NCBI GenBank assembly: GCA_030651375.1
Contig: JAUSFM010000009.1
Span: 1-64,000 of the forward strand
Reading direction: 5' to 3'
Source: Candidatus Woesearchaeota archaeon
Lineage (GTDB): Archaea > Nanobdellota > Nanobdellia > Woesearchaeales > UBA12501
DNA: 64,000 nucleotides
This document shows, piece after piece, positions 48,977 through 57,886 of this stretch. The position numbers and the translations under genes were made by a program. Position 1 is the stretch's first letter; each line of letters begins with the position of its first letter. The notes under the pieces were generated by a model that was not told the origin of the DNA, searched no databases, and was given only the letters and a program-made list of their open reading frames with translations.

Positions 48977-49357
48977 CTATGCTAATTGATACGAAATAAT
49001 TAACAAGAGAATATTCACCACATACATCATCGTGCACACGATGCAAAAATTCTTCATCTTAATATAAGAAACATACATCAAATACAGCGTGCCGATGAAT
49101 GAAACTACTGCAGCATACAGAATATAATCAAACAGTTTCAGAAGCGTCAAAATATACACGCCAGCGTAAAAAAAGAGCCCTATACCCGAATTAGGAATGC
49201 CGAAAAAGAGTTTGCCGGAAGAACTAAAAAACGCTTTGGTGCACGAGACTGACGGACTGATGTGACAGAACGGGTGGTAGCTCTTGTACAATGACCGTAG
49301 GGCATAGGCAGATAGCAAAAAGCCAAGCGCAGCAAGAAGGTATAGGAAGATGATCAT
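48977..49357 (-). CDS. VKOR-family disulfide-generating membrane protein (1)
   Basis: A 126-residue four-helix protein: CHISPSVSCTKAFFSS (loop Cys and Ser before helix 2), the VNSG-like FGIPNSGIGLFFYAG and the redox FCIVCTMMYV (CxxC). These are the conserved parts of vitamin K epoxide reductase homologues, which oxidise DsbA-like partners by passing electrons to quinone. Adjacent VKOR2 suggests a pair with distinct partners. Confidence 0.85.
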   Translation of the reverse strand: MIIFLYLLAALGFLLSAYALRSLYKSYHPFCHISPSVSCTKAFFSSSGKLFFGIPNSGIGLFFYAGVYILTLLKLFDYILYAAVVSFIGTLYLMYVSYIKMKNFCIVCTMMYVVNILLLIISYQLA

Positions 49358-49391
49358 ATCTGATTTTTAAGGAAAAGGCCTATAAAAAGAT

Positions 49392-49910
49392 TTAGATGAA
49401 TAGTGTTTTTCGCGAAGCAAGAAACAACCCACCAACAAGTACCATCAAAAGGTCAATAACCATGCAATAGGTGCAGATACTGCGAATAACAAAGAGTTGC
49501 AGGAAAATAAAATACGCAGCTCCCAAGACGCCGCCTATAACAAGAATGCCCATACCAATCTGAAACAAATTTTTTGTTTTCTTAAACACTGCAGGATGCC
49601 ATTTTTGCACCAGCAAGAAAAGAAGAAACACCAAAACCAACAGCGTGAAATACAGCACGCCTACCAGCGCTGTTGAAACACCGAAAAGGATGCTATATTT
49701 TGTATTCTGCACTGCTGCGCAGGAACCCAGCGACGTGCCGTTGCGGAAACAGGTGTCAGACTCAATCGTTGATGAGCCGGATGTTGCAATTTCGACCAGT
49801 CTGCGCACTTCGAGTTGTTTTTGGTACTCGATGTAGCCGGAGAAAAAAAGAGCAGTGCCAAGCGCAATGAGGATAACAAAGAGCGTGATGGTGCGTTTCT
49901 GAATCATCAT
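49392..49910 (-). CDS. VKOR-family disulfide-generating membrane protein (2)
   Basis: A 172-residue VKOR with an N-terminal anchor, DTCFRNGTSLGSCAAVQNTKYSILFGVSTALVG (outer-loop cysteines and conserved Ser/Gly), and the active-site RSICTYCMVIDLLM (CxxC). It is longer than its neighbour, having an extra N-terminal helix. Start options MMIQKR differ by one codon. Together with the DsbA-like protein it gives a complete oxidative pathway. Confidence 0.85.
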   Translation of the reverse strand: MMIQKRTITLFVILIALGTALFFSGYIEYQKQLEVRRLVEIATSGSSTIESDTCFRNGTSLGSCAAVQNTKYSILFGVSTALVGVLYFTLLVLVFLLFLLVQKWHPAVFKKTKNLFQIGMGILVIGGVLGAAYFIFLQLFVIRSICTYCMVIDLLMVLVGGLFLASRKTLFI

Positions 49911-50013
49911 CCGATTGTATCATGCGGGGATGTTTAAAAGCTTTGCGCCCATATAACCAACCACAACAATCAATATAAACTACAGCCCCTGACTTCAGAC
50001 CACGAACCAAAGG

Positions 50014-51435
50014 GTGATAGATATCAAAGAAGGCCTCTCGTTTGACGACGTTCTGATTATTCCAAACTATTCAGAGAACTACTCACGCAAAGATTGCAAC
50101 ACGGCTGGAAAGCTTACTAAACACATTTCCTTGACCACCCCGATCATCGGGGCAAACATGGACACGGTGTGCGGCGATGAGATGGCCATTGCCCTTGCGC
50201 GGCTCGGCGGCATCGGATTTATCCACCGGTTTAACACGATTGAGGAAGAAGTTGAGCTCGTGCGGAGAGTCAAGCATTTCAAGACCTTCAAAATTGAACA
50301 TCCAAGAACCTGTCGGCCGGACCAGCTTGTTGCCGAGGTAAAAACGATATCAGGAGAGACTGGCATATCAGGATTTCTCGTCGAAGAATATGGCCGGCTC
50401 ATCGGCATTGTTTCGCGCAGAGACCTCAATGGCGCCGACGACCACCAATCCATCCGCGACGTGATGACTAAAAATGTAATCTCCGCGCCATTTGACATTG
50501 CCCTCGCCGCAGCGGAAGAACTGCTTGAAAAAAACAAAATAGAAAAACTGCCGTTGGTTGACGAATATAGAGCGATTCGCGGGCTCATCACCTACACTGA
50601 CCTTCAAAAACAAAAGCGGTATCCGCATGCAAGCGTTGACAAAAAAGGGCGGCTTCTTGTTGGGGCGGCGGTTGGCGTCAAGGACACCGTGGAGCGTGCC
50701 CGCGCACTTATCGCCGCAGAAGTGGACATTCTCGTGTTGGACATTGCCCACGGCCACAACAAGCGGGCGATTGACGCCGTGCGGCTGTTGAAAAAAGAGT
50801 TTCCGACCATGCCGATTGTTGCCGGCAACGTCGCAACCGCCCGCGCCACAGAAGACCTCATCACTGCCGGCGCCGACTGCATCAAAGTGGGCATTGGGCC
50901 GGGCGCAGCGTGCACCACACGCATTGTTACTGGCTGCGGCGTGCCGCAAATAACCGCGATTATTGACTGCGCAACGGTTGCGAGCAAACATGATATTCCC
51001 CTGATTGCCGACGGCGGCATCAAAAGCGGCGGCGATGTCATCAAGGCGCTGGCTGCCGGTGCCGACACCGTCATGGTTGGCCGTTTGTTGTCTGGCACCA
51101 CAGAAAGCCCGGGCATGATGATGGTGAAAAATGGAAGAAAAGTCAAAGTCTATCGTGGCTCCTCTTCATTTGACGTCAATATCAAACAAAAAAAGCTGTA
51201 TGAAAAAATGCTGGACATCAAAGAAGTTACTGATGTGGTGCCGGAAGGCGTTGAGGCCACGGTGCCGTACTCTGGTGATGTTGTCGAAGTGATTAATCAG
51301 CTCATGGGCGGCCTGCGGTCAGGCATGAGTTATGTCGGCGCGAAGAACTTGCAGGAACTAAAGTATAAAGCAGAGTTTATTAAGATAAGCAGTGCCGGGA
51401 TGAAAGAGAGCAACCATCACAATGTGGATGTGTGA
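50014..51435 (+). CDS. guaB: Inosine-5'-monophosphate dehydrogenase
   Basis: A 473-residue IMPDH: EGLSFDDVLIIPNYSE, two CBS domains (about 95-205) inserted in the TIM barrel, DIAHGHNKRAIDAV, the active-site loop GIGPGAACTTRIVTG with the catalytic Cys, and the flap SGMSYVGAKNLQEL. It oxidises IMP to XMP for GMP synthesis. GTG start with ATATAAAC upstream. Confidence 0.96.
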   Translation: MIDIKEGLSFDDVLIIPNYSENYSRKDCNTAGKLTKHISLTTPIIGANMDTVCGDEMAIALARLGGIGFIHRFNTIEEEVELVRRVKHFKTFKIEHPRTCRPDQLVAEVKTISGETGISGFLVEEYGRLIGIVSRRDLNGADDHQSIRDVMTKNVISAPFDIALAAAEELLEKNKIEKLPLVDEYRAIRGLITYTDLQKQKRYPHASVDKKGRLLVGAAVGVKDTVERARALIAAEVDILVLDIAHGHNKRAIDAVRLLKKEFPTMPIVAGNVATARATEDLITAGADCIKVGIGPGAACTTRIVTGCGVPQITAIIDCATVASKHDIPLIADGGIKSGGDVIKALAAGADTVMVGRLLSGTTESPGMMMVKNGRKVKVYRGSSSFDVNIKQKKLYEKMLDIKEVTDVVPEGVEATVPYSGDVVEVINQLMGGLRSGMSYVGAKNLQELKYKAEFIKISSAGMKESNHHNVDV

Positions 51436-51567
51436 GTTGATACTACCGTTTTGAGAGTCCGTTTTGTTGGCTAAATAAATCCATTTTGACGACGTAATAG
51501 TGTGGGAAACAAATTTAAAAACGAAACCTTTATATGTCAATATAAATCCTCTTTTTGACGGGGAAAA

Positions 51568-52335
51568 ATGAACCTTATTCAGAATATTAAACAAACTGGT
51601 TTGAAAAAAGCTAGTTTAACATTTTTAACTAACTGGTGGACTAAGAATAAACTTACTCTGATTATTGTCGGCATTATTATTCTGTCTGGAGTTTTACCTA
51701 TTTTCCCGTCAAGCAGTACTAAAACGATAACTTTAACTGTGCCAGTCGAGGATCAGGGGGCTTATAGTTCACCTGGGATTGAAGTGTTTTCTGAATGTAA
51801 TACACTTAGCTTACGAAATTTTTATGACTTTGAGAGTGTTACTACCTCATCTACTAACGATTTATCATATATACGCTTGCCTAAAACCGTATCGTATAGA
51901 TATAACGAATACAATATATCCTTATTTGCATTGAAAGCATGCGCTGATTGCATCAAAGATGACATGTTAAGACCGAGTGAGCCGAAAGAATGTCTTATGA
52001 ATAAATCATCTGTTTTTGGGTATTTTCAGATATGTACTGGGAAGAATCAAAACTTTGAACCATGCGAAAGGATACCTTTTGTGGTAAGTACCGGCCTTGA
52101 AATAGTCTCACCTGATAAAAAATTCAAAATCAGTACTAATCCTTATGTAAAGAAAACAAAAGTACCACAAGGAATATATCAGTCTGTTATTTCTAATTAT
52201 AGGATTGATCTAATTATCACTTATCCTGAATGGAAATCTCTTCCTTATGTTAAATGGGTTGGTGGTGCAGTACTCTTTTTGTTAGATCCGATTAAATTTA
52301 TTTTAAAATATTTTATGGATAGGTGGTTTTACTAA
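51568..52335 (+). CDS. Hypothetical membrane protein (accessory patch)
   Basis: A 255-residue protein with one N-terminal membrane helix (about 30-50), a cysteine-containing outer domain (SECNTLS, ACADCIKD, ECLMN, QICTG, FEPCER) and a C-terminal hydrophobic stretch (about 226-245). Codon use and base composition are visibly more AT-rich than the neighbouring guaB, suggesting recent acquisition. Family not recognised. Confidence 0.6.
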   Translation: MNLIQNIKQTGLKKASLTFLTNWWTKNKLTLIIVGIIILSGVLPIFPSSSTKTITLTVPVEDQGAYSSPGIEVFSECNTLSLRNFYDFESVTTSSTNDLSYIRLPKTVSYRYNEYNISLFALKACADCIKDDMLRPSEPKECLMNKSSVFGYFQICTGKNQNFEPCERIPFVVSTGLEIVSPDKKFKISTNPYVKKTKVPQGIYQSVISNYRIDLIITYPEWKSLPYVKWVGGAVLFLLDPIKFILKYFMDRWFY

Positions 52336-52395
52336 GCTTAGTTCATTTCTAAACTCCTCAACTGTCTTGCACTGGATTAGTCGTGCACACATTTT
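52336..52395 (-). pseudogene. Remnant of a tRNA-dihydrouridine synthase 3' end
   Basis: In one minus frame the stretch reads KMCARLIQCKTVEEFRNELS, closely matching KMRARLAQCKTSEEFKENVI near the C-terminus of the intact Dus gene at 53292. Only about 20 codons survive. It marks the left edge of the low-GC patch, as if the patch had been inserted with, or had displaced, a second copy of the Dus gene end. Confidence 0.6.
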
Positions 52396-52524
52396 TCTAT
52401 TTTTTTTGGATGATTGTTTTCACAATTGGAATCGGGGGTTGGTATAATATATTATTTGAATATTCCGATAATAAGGCGCGTTAAAAGAGATAAAGAAACT
52501 GAATAACAAAAACAGATGCAGAGT

Positions 52525-53244
52525 CTATAGGCATTCTTGTTTATATTTAGTAACTGGTTTCATCATCTTCTTTTTCATACAATTTTTTTTAATCTTGGGA
52601 ATTTCTAAAGGAGTGGAAAAACATCCTGAATCTTTTCCCATCTCACAAAACTCTATCTCAAAAATTTCTGAAGCGTTTGAATCTACATATCTCTTTTTAA
52701 TCCCTTTACTGATTTTTCTCTCATTTGATTTTAAAATCCCCAGTTCAAAAGAAAATTCGCCGCCCGTATTTTCCATATTAGTTACTTCGTAACTAACACG
52801 GTGGTAATCAAGACAGGTATACCCTCCGTTCGGACCATAAAAAATTCCTCGATGCGCATTTTCTCTTGTTACTCCCGAAACGGGCTTTTGACACATAATG
52901 TGCGGTTCCTTGTTACAATCTGTATTAAATTCGCAAGCTTTATTTCTGATTGTATAATAAGCAGGACTTTCATCACAAACTTCTTCAACTACTTCTTCTA
53001 TGGTAATATAACTGACGGTTTCACATTCTTTAGAACTATTATCCTCTTCTTTAAGATCAATTTTCTCATTAATTGATTCATTTGATTGATGGCAAAAGGA
53101 ATTGTTAGTGACCATTGTTCCATCAGGACAGACATACTTAACCAATTCTTTTTTTTGTAACTGGTTTGTTAAAAAATAAAAAAGAATAATAAAAAAGAGA
53201 AGACTAAACAGAATATAAAAATAATGTCGATTATGATGTTTCAT
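52525..53244 (-). CDS. Cys-rich exported/membrane-anchored hypothetical protein
   Basis: A 239-residue protein with one N-terminal helix (about 9-25, FYILFSLLFFIILFYFL) and a cysteine-rich outer part (CPDG, CHQ, ECETV, CDESP, ACEFNTDC, MCQKP, TCLDY, FCEMGKDSGCFS, NCMK, ECL). Strongly AT-rich coding. It shares composition with the gene at 51568, both part of the accessory patch. No family recognised. Confidence 0.6.
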   Translation of the reverse strand: MKHHNRHYFYILFSLLFFIILFYFLTNQLQKKELVKYVCPDGTMVTNNSFCHQSNESINEKIDLKEEDNSSKECETVSYITIEEVVEEVCDESPAYYTIRNKACEFNTDCNKEPHIMCQKPVSGVTRENAHRGIFYGPNGGYTCLDYHRVSYEVTNMENTGGEFSFELGILKSNERKISKGIKKRYVDSNASEIFEIEFCEMGKDSGCFSTPLEIPKIKKNCMKKKMMKPVTKYKQECL

Positions 53245-53291
53245 AACTAATTAGTGTTATTCTAACTTTATAAAGTTTTCTAAGGGCCATT

Positions 53292-54239
53292 TTATCCCAA
53301 TCGAACTCTCAAATAGATCACATTTTCCTTAAACTCCTCACTCGTCTTACACTGCGCAAGCCGCGCTCGCATCTTCGCCGCGCCATCGCTGCCCTTCAAG
53401 AAATACAGCGCCTGTGACTTTATCGTGTCGAAATTGATGGCATATTTTTCTGCGAGCTCAAGATATTCAAAGAACAATGAGAAACGGTCAACAGTCTCGT
53501 ACGATCCTTTTTTCAGATACTCATCAATCTGCGTAAAAATAAATGGATTTCCAATCGCCCCGCGGGCAATCATAACGTAATCAACGCCGCTTTCTTCCAG
53601 CCGTTGAGAAAAAATTTCAGGAGTAAACACATCGCCGTTGCCGATGACTGGAATGTTCACGGCTTCCTTCACCTGCTTGATGATGTCCCAGTCTGCAACA
53701 CCGGAGTAGCCCTGTTTCTGAGTGCGGCCGTGGATTCCGATTGCCGCAGCGCCGGCGTCTTCAACGATTTTGGCAATTTTCACCGCGTTCGTGGTGTTTT
53801 CGTCAATGCCTTTGCGGATTTTTACGGTCACTGGTTTCTGTACCGCAGACGCAAGCTTGTTGATGAACGAGCCGATTTTTTCCGGATTGTTCAGCATGGC
53901 GCTGCCGGCGCCGGTTTGAATCACTTTCCACGCCGGACAGCCGCAATTAATATCGATGACATCAAAACGATCCTCAAGCATTTTTGCTGCTGCAACAACA
54001 TCAGCTTCATTGCTGCCGAACAGCTGCACGGCAACCGGCTGTTCAATCGGATCAGTCTGAATCATCTTAAACGATGTTGCATTGCCACGCACCAAGCCGG
54101 TGCTGTTCACAAATTCCGTGTACGTCAGCCCAGCGCCGTATTTTTTGCACAGCGCACGAAACGCGACATCAGTCACGCCAGCCATAGGGCTCAAGATGGC
54201 AGGGCTTTTCAGTTTGGGAAAGGATGAGGGGGAGTGCAT
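53292..54239 (-). CDS. tRNA-dihydrouridine synthase
   Basis: A 315-residue Dus flavoenzyme: ILSPMAGVTDVAFRALC, the FMN/tRNA site VQLFGSNEADVVAAA, DINCGCPAWKV with the catalytic Cys, VKIRKGIDE, IGIHGRTQKQGYSGVADW and IPVIGNGDVFTPE. It reduces uridines in tRNA to dihydrouridine. I start at MHSPSSFPKL; the open frame upstream lacks family similarity. The adjoining low-GC patch carries a remnant of its 3' end. Confidence 0.93.
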   Translation of the reverse strand: MHSPSSFPKLKSPAILSPMAGVTDVAFRALCKKYGAGLTYTEFVNSTGLVRGNATSFKMIQTDPIEQPVAVQLFGSNEADVVAAAKMLEDRFDVIDINCGCPAWKVIQTGAGSAMLNNPEKIGSFINKLASAVQKPVTVKIRKGIDENTTNAVKIAKIVEDAGAAAIGIHGRTQKQGYSGVADWDIIKQVKEAVNIPVIGNGDVFTPEIFSQRLEESGVDYVMIARGAIGNPFIFTQIDEYLKKGSYETVDRFSLFFEYLELAEKYAINFDTIKSQALYFLKGSDGAAKMRARLAQCKTSEEFKENVIYLRVRLG

Positions 54240-54288
54240 GAGATAAAAAATAACACAGGGGGTAGATAAACTTTGCGATGAGAGAATT

Positions 54289-54786
54289 CTATTTTGCTTG
54301 GACTTGTTCAACTGGGTGATATCGCCGAGCTAAATCTGCGGGAGCATGGCTTGCTGATTGATAAAAAAAGACTTGGTGGGGTGTGCCTGACTCAATCAGT
54401 TTTGCACCAATAATCGATGCAACTGCTCGGCTTTCTATAGTTCCTTGTTCGCGTTTCCCACCTTGTGCTTTCTCCTGGTTCATGTGATACTCCCAATCAA
54501 TCCCCACCATGATTCTTCCGGGCCAGTTAAGATCAGGTGAGTCCATATAAGGTCCATCAACAACTCCGAGGATACTTACCTCAAACCCGGAATGCCGGCG
54601 TCTCAGAGAAGGAATTTGGTTAACATATAGTATCTGAGGTTTATCCTTATCCGGAGCTGCATCAAACGCCCGCTGTACCACTTTCAACAGATACCCTCTA
54701 AAATCTCGGCCGAGTCGTTCCATCTCAGCTCTGATCTCTGGACTCTTTTGAATTTCCAATACCACAATATCTTCAAGCTGTGACAT
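54289..54786 (-). CDS. Hypothetical protein
   Basis: A 165-residue soluble protein, MSQLEDIVVLEIQKSPEIRAEM..., with an alpha-helical start and a beta-rich middle (LRRRHSGFEVSILGVVDGPYMD, WPGRIMVGIDWEYHM). No cysteine or catalytic signature. TTAAATAG lies about 30 nt before the ATG. Not recognised. Confidence 0.6.
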   Translation of the reverse strand: MSQLEDIVVLEIQKSPEIRAEMERLGRDFRGYLLKVVQRAFDAAPDKDKPQILYVNQIPSLRRRHSGFEVSILGVVDGPYMDSPDLNWPGRIMVGIDWEYHMNQEKAQGGKREQGTIESRAVASIIGAKLIESGTPHQVFFYQSASHAPADLARRYHPVEQVQAK

Positions 54787-54878
54787 ACCGTTTGGAAATG
54801 CCCTGAACTATTTAAGTTTTTGTGTGGAAGAGAATATAAGAGAAAAAGCTTTTAAATACTGGCGTACAAACAAAAAAT

Positions 54879-55298
54879 ATGGCAGAACAAACCTATCCCG
54901 AACCGGCGGTCGGTGCGCTTATTTTTAATCCGGAAGGCAACGTCTTTCTTATGAAGTCACACAAGTGGCACGGCAAATATGTCATCCCCGGAGGCCATAT
55001 TGAGCTGGGCGAGCGGATGGAAGATACCGTGCGGCGCGAAGTCAAAGAGGAAACAGGACTGGACGTGTATGCCATTGAGTTTATTAGTTTTCAAGAATTT
55101 ATTTTTGACACTGTGTTTTGGAAGAAGCGGCATTTTATCTTTTTCGACTTCGCGTGCAAAACAAAATCAAAGAACGTTGTCTTGAACGATGAAGCCCAAG
55201 AGCATTGTTGGGCATCGCTTGCTGAAGCGCTGAAAATGCCGGTTGAGCCGTACACACGGAAAGCGATTGAGGCGTACATCAAAAAGAAGGGAAACTAA
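54879..55298 (+). CDS. Nudix hydrolase
   Basis: A 139-residue Nudix protein: the box GGHIELGERMEDTVRREVKEETGLD is complete (GX5EX7REUXEEXGU). It probably removes a nucleoside diphosphate-linked moiety; exact substrate unknown. TTTTAAATAC about 30 nt before the ATG indicates a leaderless mRNA. Its stop overlaps the next start (TAATG), so translation is coupled to the oxygenase-like gene. Confidence 0.9.
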   Translation: MAEQTYPEPAVGALIFNPEGNVFLMKSHKWHGKYVIPGGHIELGERMEDTVRREVKEETGLDVYAIEFISFQEFIFDTVFWKKRHFIFFDFACKTKSKNVVLNDEAQEHCWASLAEALKMPVEPYTRKAIEAYIKKKGN

Positions 55299-55924
55299 TG
55301 AGCAAGAAAATCAGTGAATGGATTACGAAGTATGCAGAAAAAAACACAATTGTCGCGCTTAAAAAACAGTTCACCTCTGCCAAACCATATCCTCATCTCG
55401 TCCTATCCAACTTCTTCAATCCGAAAAAATCCGTTGAAATTCTCAAAGCGCTTGTACAGGAGCCCATGGAGGAAAAAGAAGCAGACCTCTTCAAATTCAT
55501 GCAGACAAAAGACCTTGTTGGAACAAATAACAAGATCCTCAAAGAATTCCGCGCGTTTTTATGCTCCGATGAGTTTGTTTCGTTCATGGAACACCTCACC
55601 GGCCTGAAACTGAAGCGCGGCGTCATTGATATGCACGGCACGCTGTATCAAGACACCGACTTCTTGTTATGCCACGACGACCAGCTCGAAGGAAGAAAAA
55701 TCGCATTTCTTTTTTACCTTTCCAACTTGAAGGAAAAAGACGGCGGCAGCCTGAACCTGTTCAATTCAAAAAACAAGATGCCGACGACGGTTGTAAAAAA
55801 AATAATCCCTCAATTTAACACCTTCACCTTTTTCGAAGTTTCACCAGTATCCTTCCACGAAGTTGAAGAAGTTATCACCGATGTACAGCGCATTGCTATC
55901 GGGGGCTGGTTCCATGGCGATTAA
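55298..55924 (+). CDS. 2OG-Fe(II) oxygenase, Tpa1/Ofd1 N-domain-like
   Basis: A 208-residue double-stranded beta-helix protein: LYQDTDFLLCHDDQLEGRKIAFLFYLSN with the HxD-type metal site (CHDDQ), KDGGSLNLF, and SFHEVEEVITDVQRIAIGGWFHGD with the distal His and the 2-oxoglutarate-binding Arg. This matches the catalytic domain of eukaryotic Tpa1/Ofd1/OGFOD1, which hydroxylates a proline in ribosomal protein uS12. It is coupled to the upstream Nudix and downstream partner. Confidence 0.85.
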   Translation: MSKKISEWITKYAEKNTIVALKKQFTSAKPYPHLVLSNFFNPKKSVEILKALVQEPMEEKEADLFKFMQTKDLVGTNNKILKEFRAFLCSDEFVSFMEHLTGLKLKRGVIDMHGTLYQDTDFLLCHDDQLEGRKIAFLFYLSNLKEKDGGSLNLFNSKNKMPTTVVKKIIPQFNTFTFFEVSPVSFHEVEEVITDVQRIAIGGWFHGD

Positions 55925-56489
55925 CCCTTTATATTTCAAAGAAGAGAACATCAGAAAGATACAGCAGATGTTTGCCTCAAATCAAACCGTGCCAAGCATT
56001 GTACTGCATGATTTTTTTCAAAAGGAGTGTTACGAGCAGCTGAAACAAGGAATAACACGGGCAGCATTTCAAAAAGAGCGTCATCCGATACTCTATTCGT
56101 ATCAGGAAGCAACGCCATCGTTTGTCAATGAAGGGCTCAATACCAAAGAAATGCTTGATTTCCTGCAAAAAATTCTGAACAAAAAAATAAAAAAAATAAC
56201 CGGCACCGTGCAGTGCTTCGGCTGGAAAGATTACACGATTCTCAACGATGAGGTGGTGGAGAAACCGGGCATCGACCTCTTTTTTTGCCTCAGCGATGAC
56301 TGGGATGAATCATACGGCGGAAACGTGGTGTATGTCGACGGTACTGGCGAATACACCAAGACCCTGCTCACAGAGAATATGCTGATGATTGTTGAGCGGA
56401 AGAAAGGTGTTCAGAAGTTTGTGCAGTATGTGAACCATCGGGCACAAAATAAAAAATTATATTTGATGCGGGCGACGATTAACGCTTGA
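55914..56489 (+). CDS. Tpa1/Ofd1 C-domain-like partner protein
   Basis: A 191-residue protein with a second beta-helix fold: CFGWKDYTILNDEVVEKPGIDLFFCLSDDWDESYGGNVVYVD and MLMIVERKKGVQKFVQYVNHRA. In eukaryotic Tpa1/OGFOD1 a second, non-catalytic DSBH domain follows the first in one chain; here it is a separate gene overlapping by 11 nt. The HxD position reads ND (LNDE), consistent with a catalytically silent scaffold. Confidence 0.78.
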   Translation: MAINPLYFKEENIRKIQQMFASNQTVPSIVLHDFFQKECYEQLKQGITRAAFQKERHPILYSYQEATPSFVNEGLNTKEMLDFLQKILNKKIKKITGTVQCFGWKDYTILNDEVVEKPGIDLFFCLSDDWDESYGGNVVYVDGTGEYTKTLLTENMLMIVERKKGVQKFVQYVNHRAQNKKLYLMRATINA

Positions 56490-57129
56490 AATAGACATGA
56501 GGATGGGAAAACGCCTTTCCTTCTCTCACCGTGCGAGATTCTTGAGCACCCAACGTACGTATAAAATCAGCTGCATTCGTCAGTCGCCAGTAATCATCGA
56601 TACATGCCTCGCCCCCCGGTTTAAGCATATGAAAAAAAAGAGCATATGCCTCAAAAGCTGCTGGGTCTTTTTGTTGATACAGATATTCCATGAGTTGACA
56701 TGAGTACAGAAGGTCAAACGAATTTACAGGAAGAGAAAGCGTGCGAAAATCACCGCGGATAATAGTGAGGCGAGGGTCTTTCTCGGATTTTTCTTGAGCA
56801 AAAAGATCGATTGCATAGACTGACAAGCGTGGGCTCGGATGAGTTGCAAGAATTTCGCTTGCAGCACGGGCATCATACCCGGCACCGATATCAATTACGC
56901 GAACCTCTTCGCCCTCAGCTAATCGTTCGGTTATGCTTTCATGGAGACGATCTCCCATCCAGTTGTTAATAATGTCAAAAGAACGATTCGTTAAAAGAAA
57001 TGACTCATCACTCGTGTTAAGTGCAACACGATATCTTCCTTCAGAGGGTGAGTATGCCTCTGCAACATTAGGGAGGGCAGAAAGTGAATGTTCAGTAACT
57101 CGTTCAAGAAGTGGCAGAGAAGTAGTCAT
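56479..57129 (-). CDS. SAM-dependent methyltransferase
   Basis: A 216-residue class I methyltransferase: motif I VRVIDIGAGYDARAASEIL, the acidic loop VYAIDLFAQE, SFDLLYSCQLMEYLYQ and FHMLKPGGEACIDDYWRL. Start ATG follows the citryl-CoA lyase stop by 11 nt with AGGTTGA as ribosome site, so it is the last gene of that operon. Its 3' end overlaps the opposing oxygenase-like gene by 11 nt. Substrate unknown. Confidence 0.82.
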   Translation of the reverse strand: MTTSLPLLERVTEHSLSALPNVAEAYSPSEGRYRVALNTSDESFLLTNRSFDIINNWMGDRLHESITERLAEGEEVRVIDIGAGYDARAASEILATHPSPRLSVYAIDLFAQEKSEKDPRLTIIRGDFRTLSLPVNSFDLLYSCQLMEYLYQQKDPAAFEAYALFFHMLKPGGEACIDDYWRLTNAADFIRTLGAQESRTVREGKAFSHPHVYFKR

Positions 57130-57140
57130 GATAGTCAACC

Positions 57141-57884
57141 TTAGAGAAGCCCATCATACTGAATATCTTTCTCCTCAACGCGCCGCACTGGCTTCTCGCG
57201 CTCTTGTTCTTCCATTGCCTGCGCAACCAGACCGGGCGTTCTGCCGATGATAAATATGCCCTTGCCAACGCTTGGATGAAAGCCCATTTCAAGGAGTATC
57301 GCGGCAATAACTCCGTCAACATTCAGGCACAGTTTTTTTCCCTTTTTTGTTTCAATTATTTTTTCGATGGCAATAGCAAGCGTGATGTACGGAGAATAAT
57401 ACGAGAGAGACTCGCAGAGCGCGATGAGTTGTTTGGTGCGTGGATCTGATTCATTGTACACCGCATGGCCATAGCCGAAGATTGTTTTTTTCTCGTCGAG
57501 TAATTTTCCGATATAGTTCGCCAGAACATCAGGCGGCATGCGGCTGTGAATTATCTGGTGGTAAAACTCCATCGCCTTTTCAATAGCGCCGCCGTGGTAA
57601 TCGCCAAGTGCAAGGATGCCGGCGCCGACTGCGGTGTTGAGCGTGTTACCTCCAGACATTACAAACCGAGTTGCCATGCTGGACGTGACGCCCATGCCAT
57701 GATCGATAATGCTCGTGAGCATCGCCGAGAATAATTTTGATTCAATCGCCGTCGGTTTTCGCTTGTTCAGCAGCAAAAAAACCGCGTCAGTGAAGGAACC
57801 TTCAGTAACTAACTGTGACAGCTTCTCGCCGCGGATGATATGGTCAGTCTCGGTCATTTTACTGATAGCAGTTTTGAATTCCAT
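57141..57884 (-). CDS. Citryl-CoA lyase-like protein (ATP-citrate lyase C-domain)
   Basis: A 247-residue short citrate-synthase-fold protein: TDAVFLLLNKRKPT, SIIDHGMGVTSSMATRFVMSGG, LALGDYHGGAIEKAMEFYHQ, GYGHAVYNESDPRTKQL, CLNVDGVIAAILLEMGF and GIFIIGRTPGLVAQAMEE. Length and motifs match citryl-CoA lyase and the C-terminal domain of ATP-citrate lyase rather than full citrate synthase (about 380 aa). It splits citryl-CoA to acetyl-CoA and oxaloacetate. Overlaps in operon with the two upstream subunits. Confidence 0.85.
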   Translation of the reverse strand: MEFKTAISKMTETDHIIRGEKLSQLVTEGSFTDAVFLLLNKRKPTAIESKLFSAMLTSIIDHGMGVTSSMATRFVMSGGNTLNTAVGAGILALGDYHGGAIEKAMEFYHQIIHSRMPPDVLANYIGKLLDEKKTIFGYGHAVYNESDPRTKQLIALCESLSYYSPYITLAIAIEKIIETKKGKKLCLNVDGVIAAILLEMGFHPSVGKGIFIIGRTPGLVAQAMEEQEREKPVRRVEEKDIQYDGLL

Positions 57885-57886
57885 AG

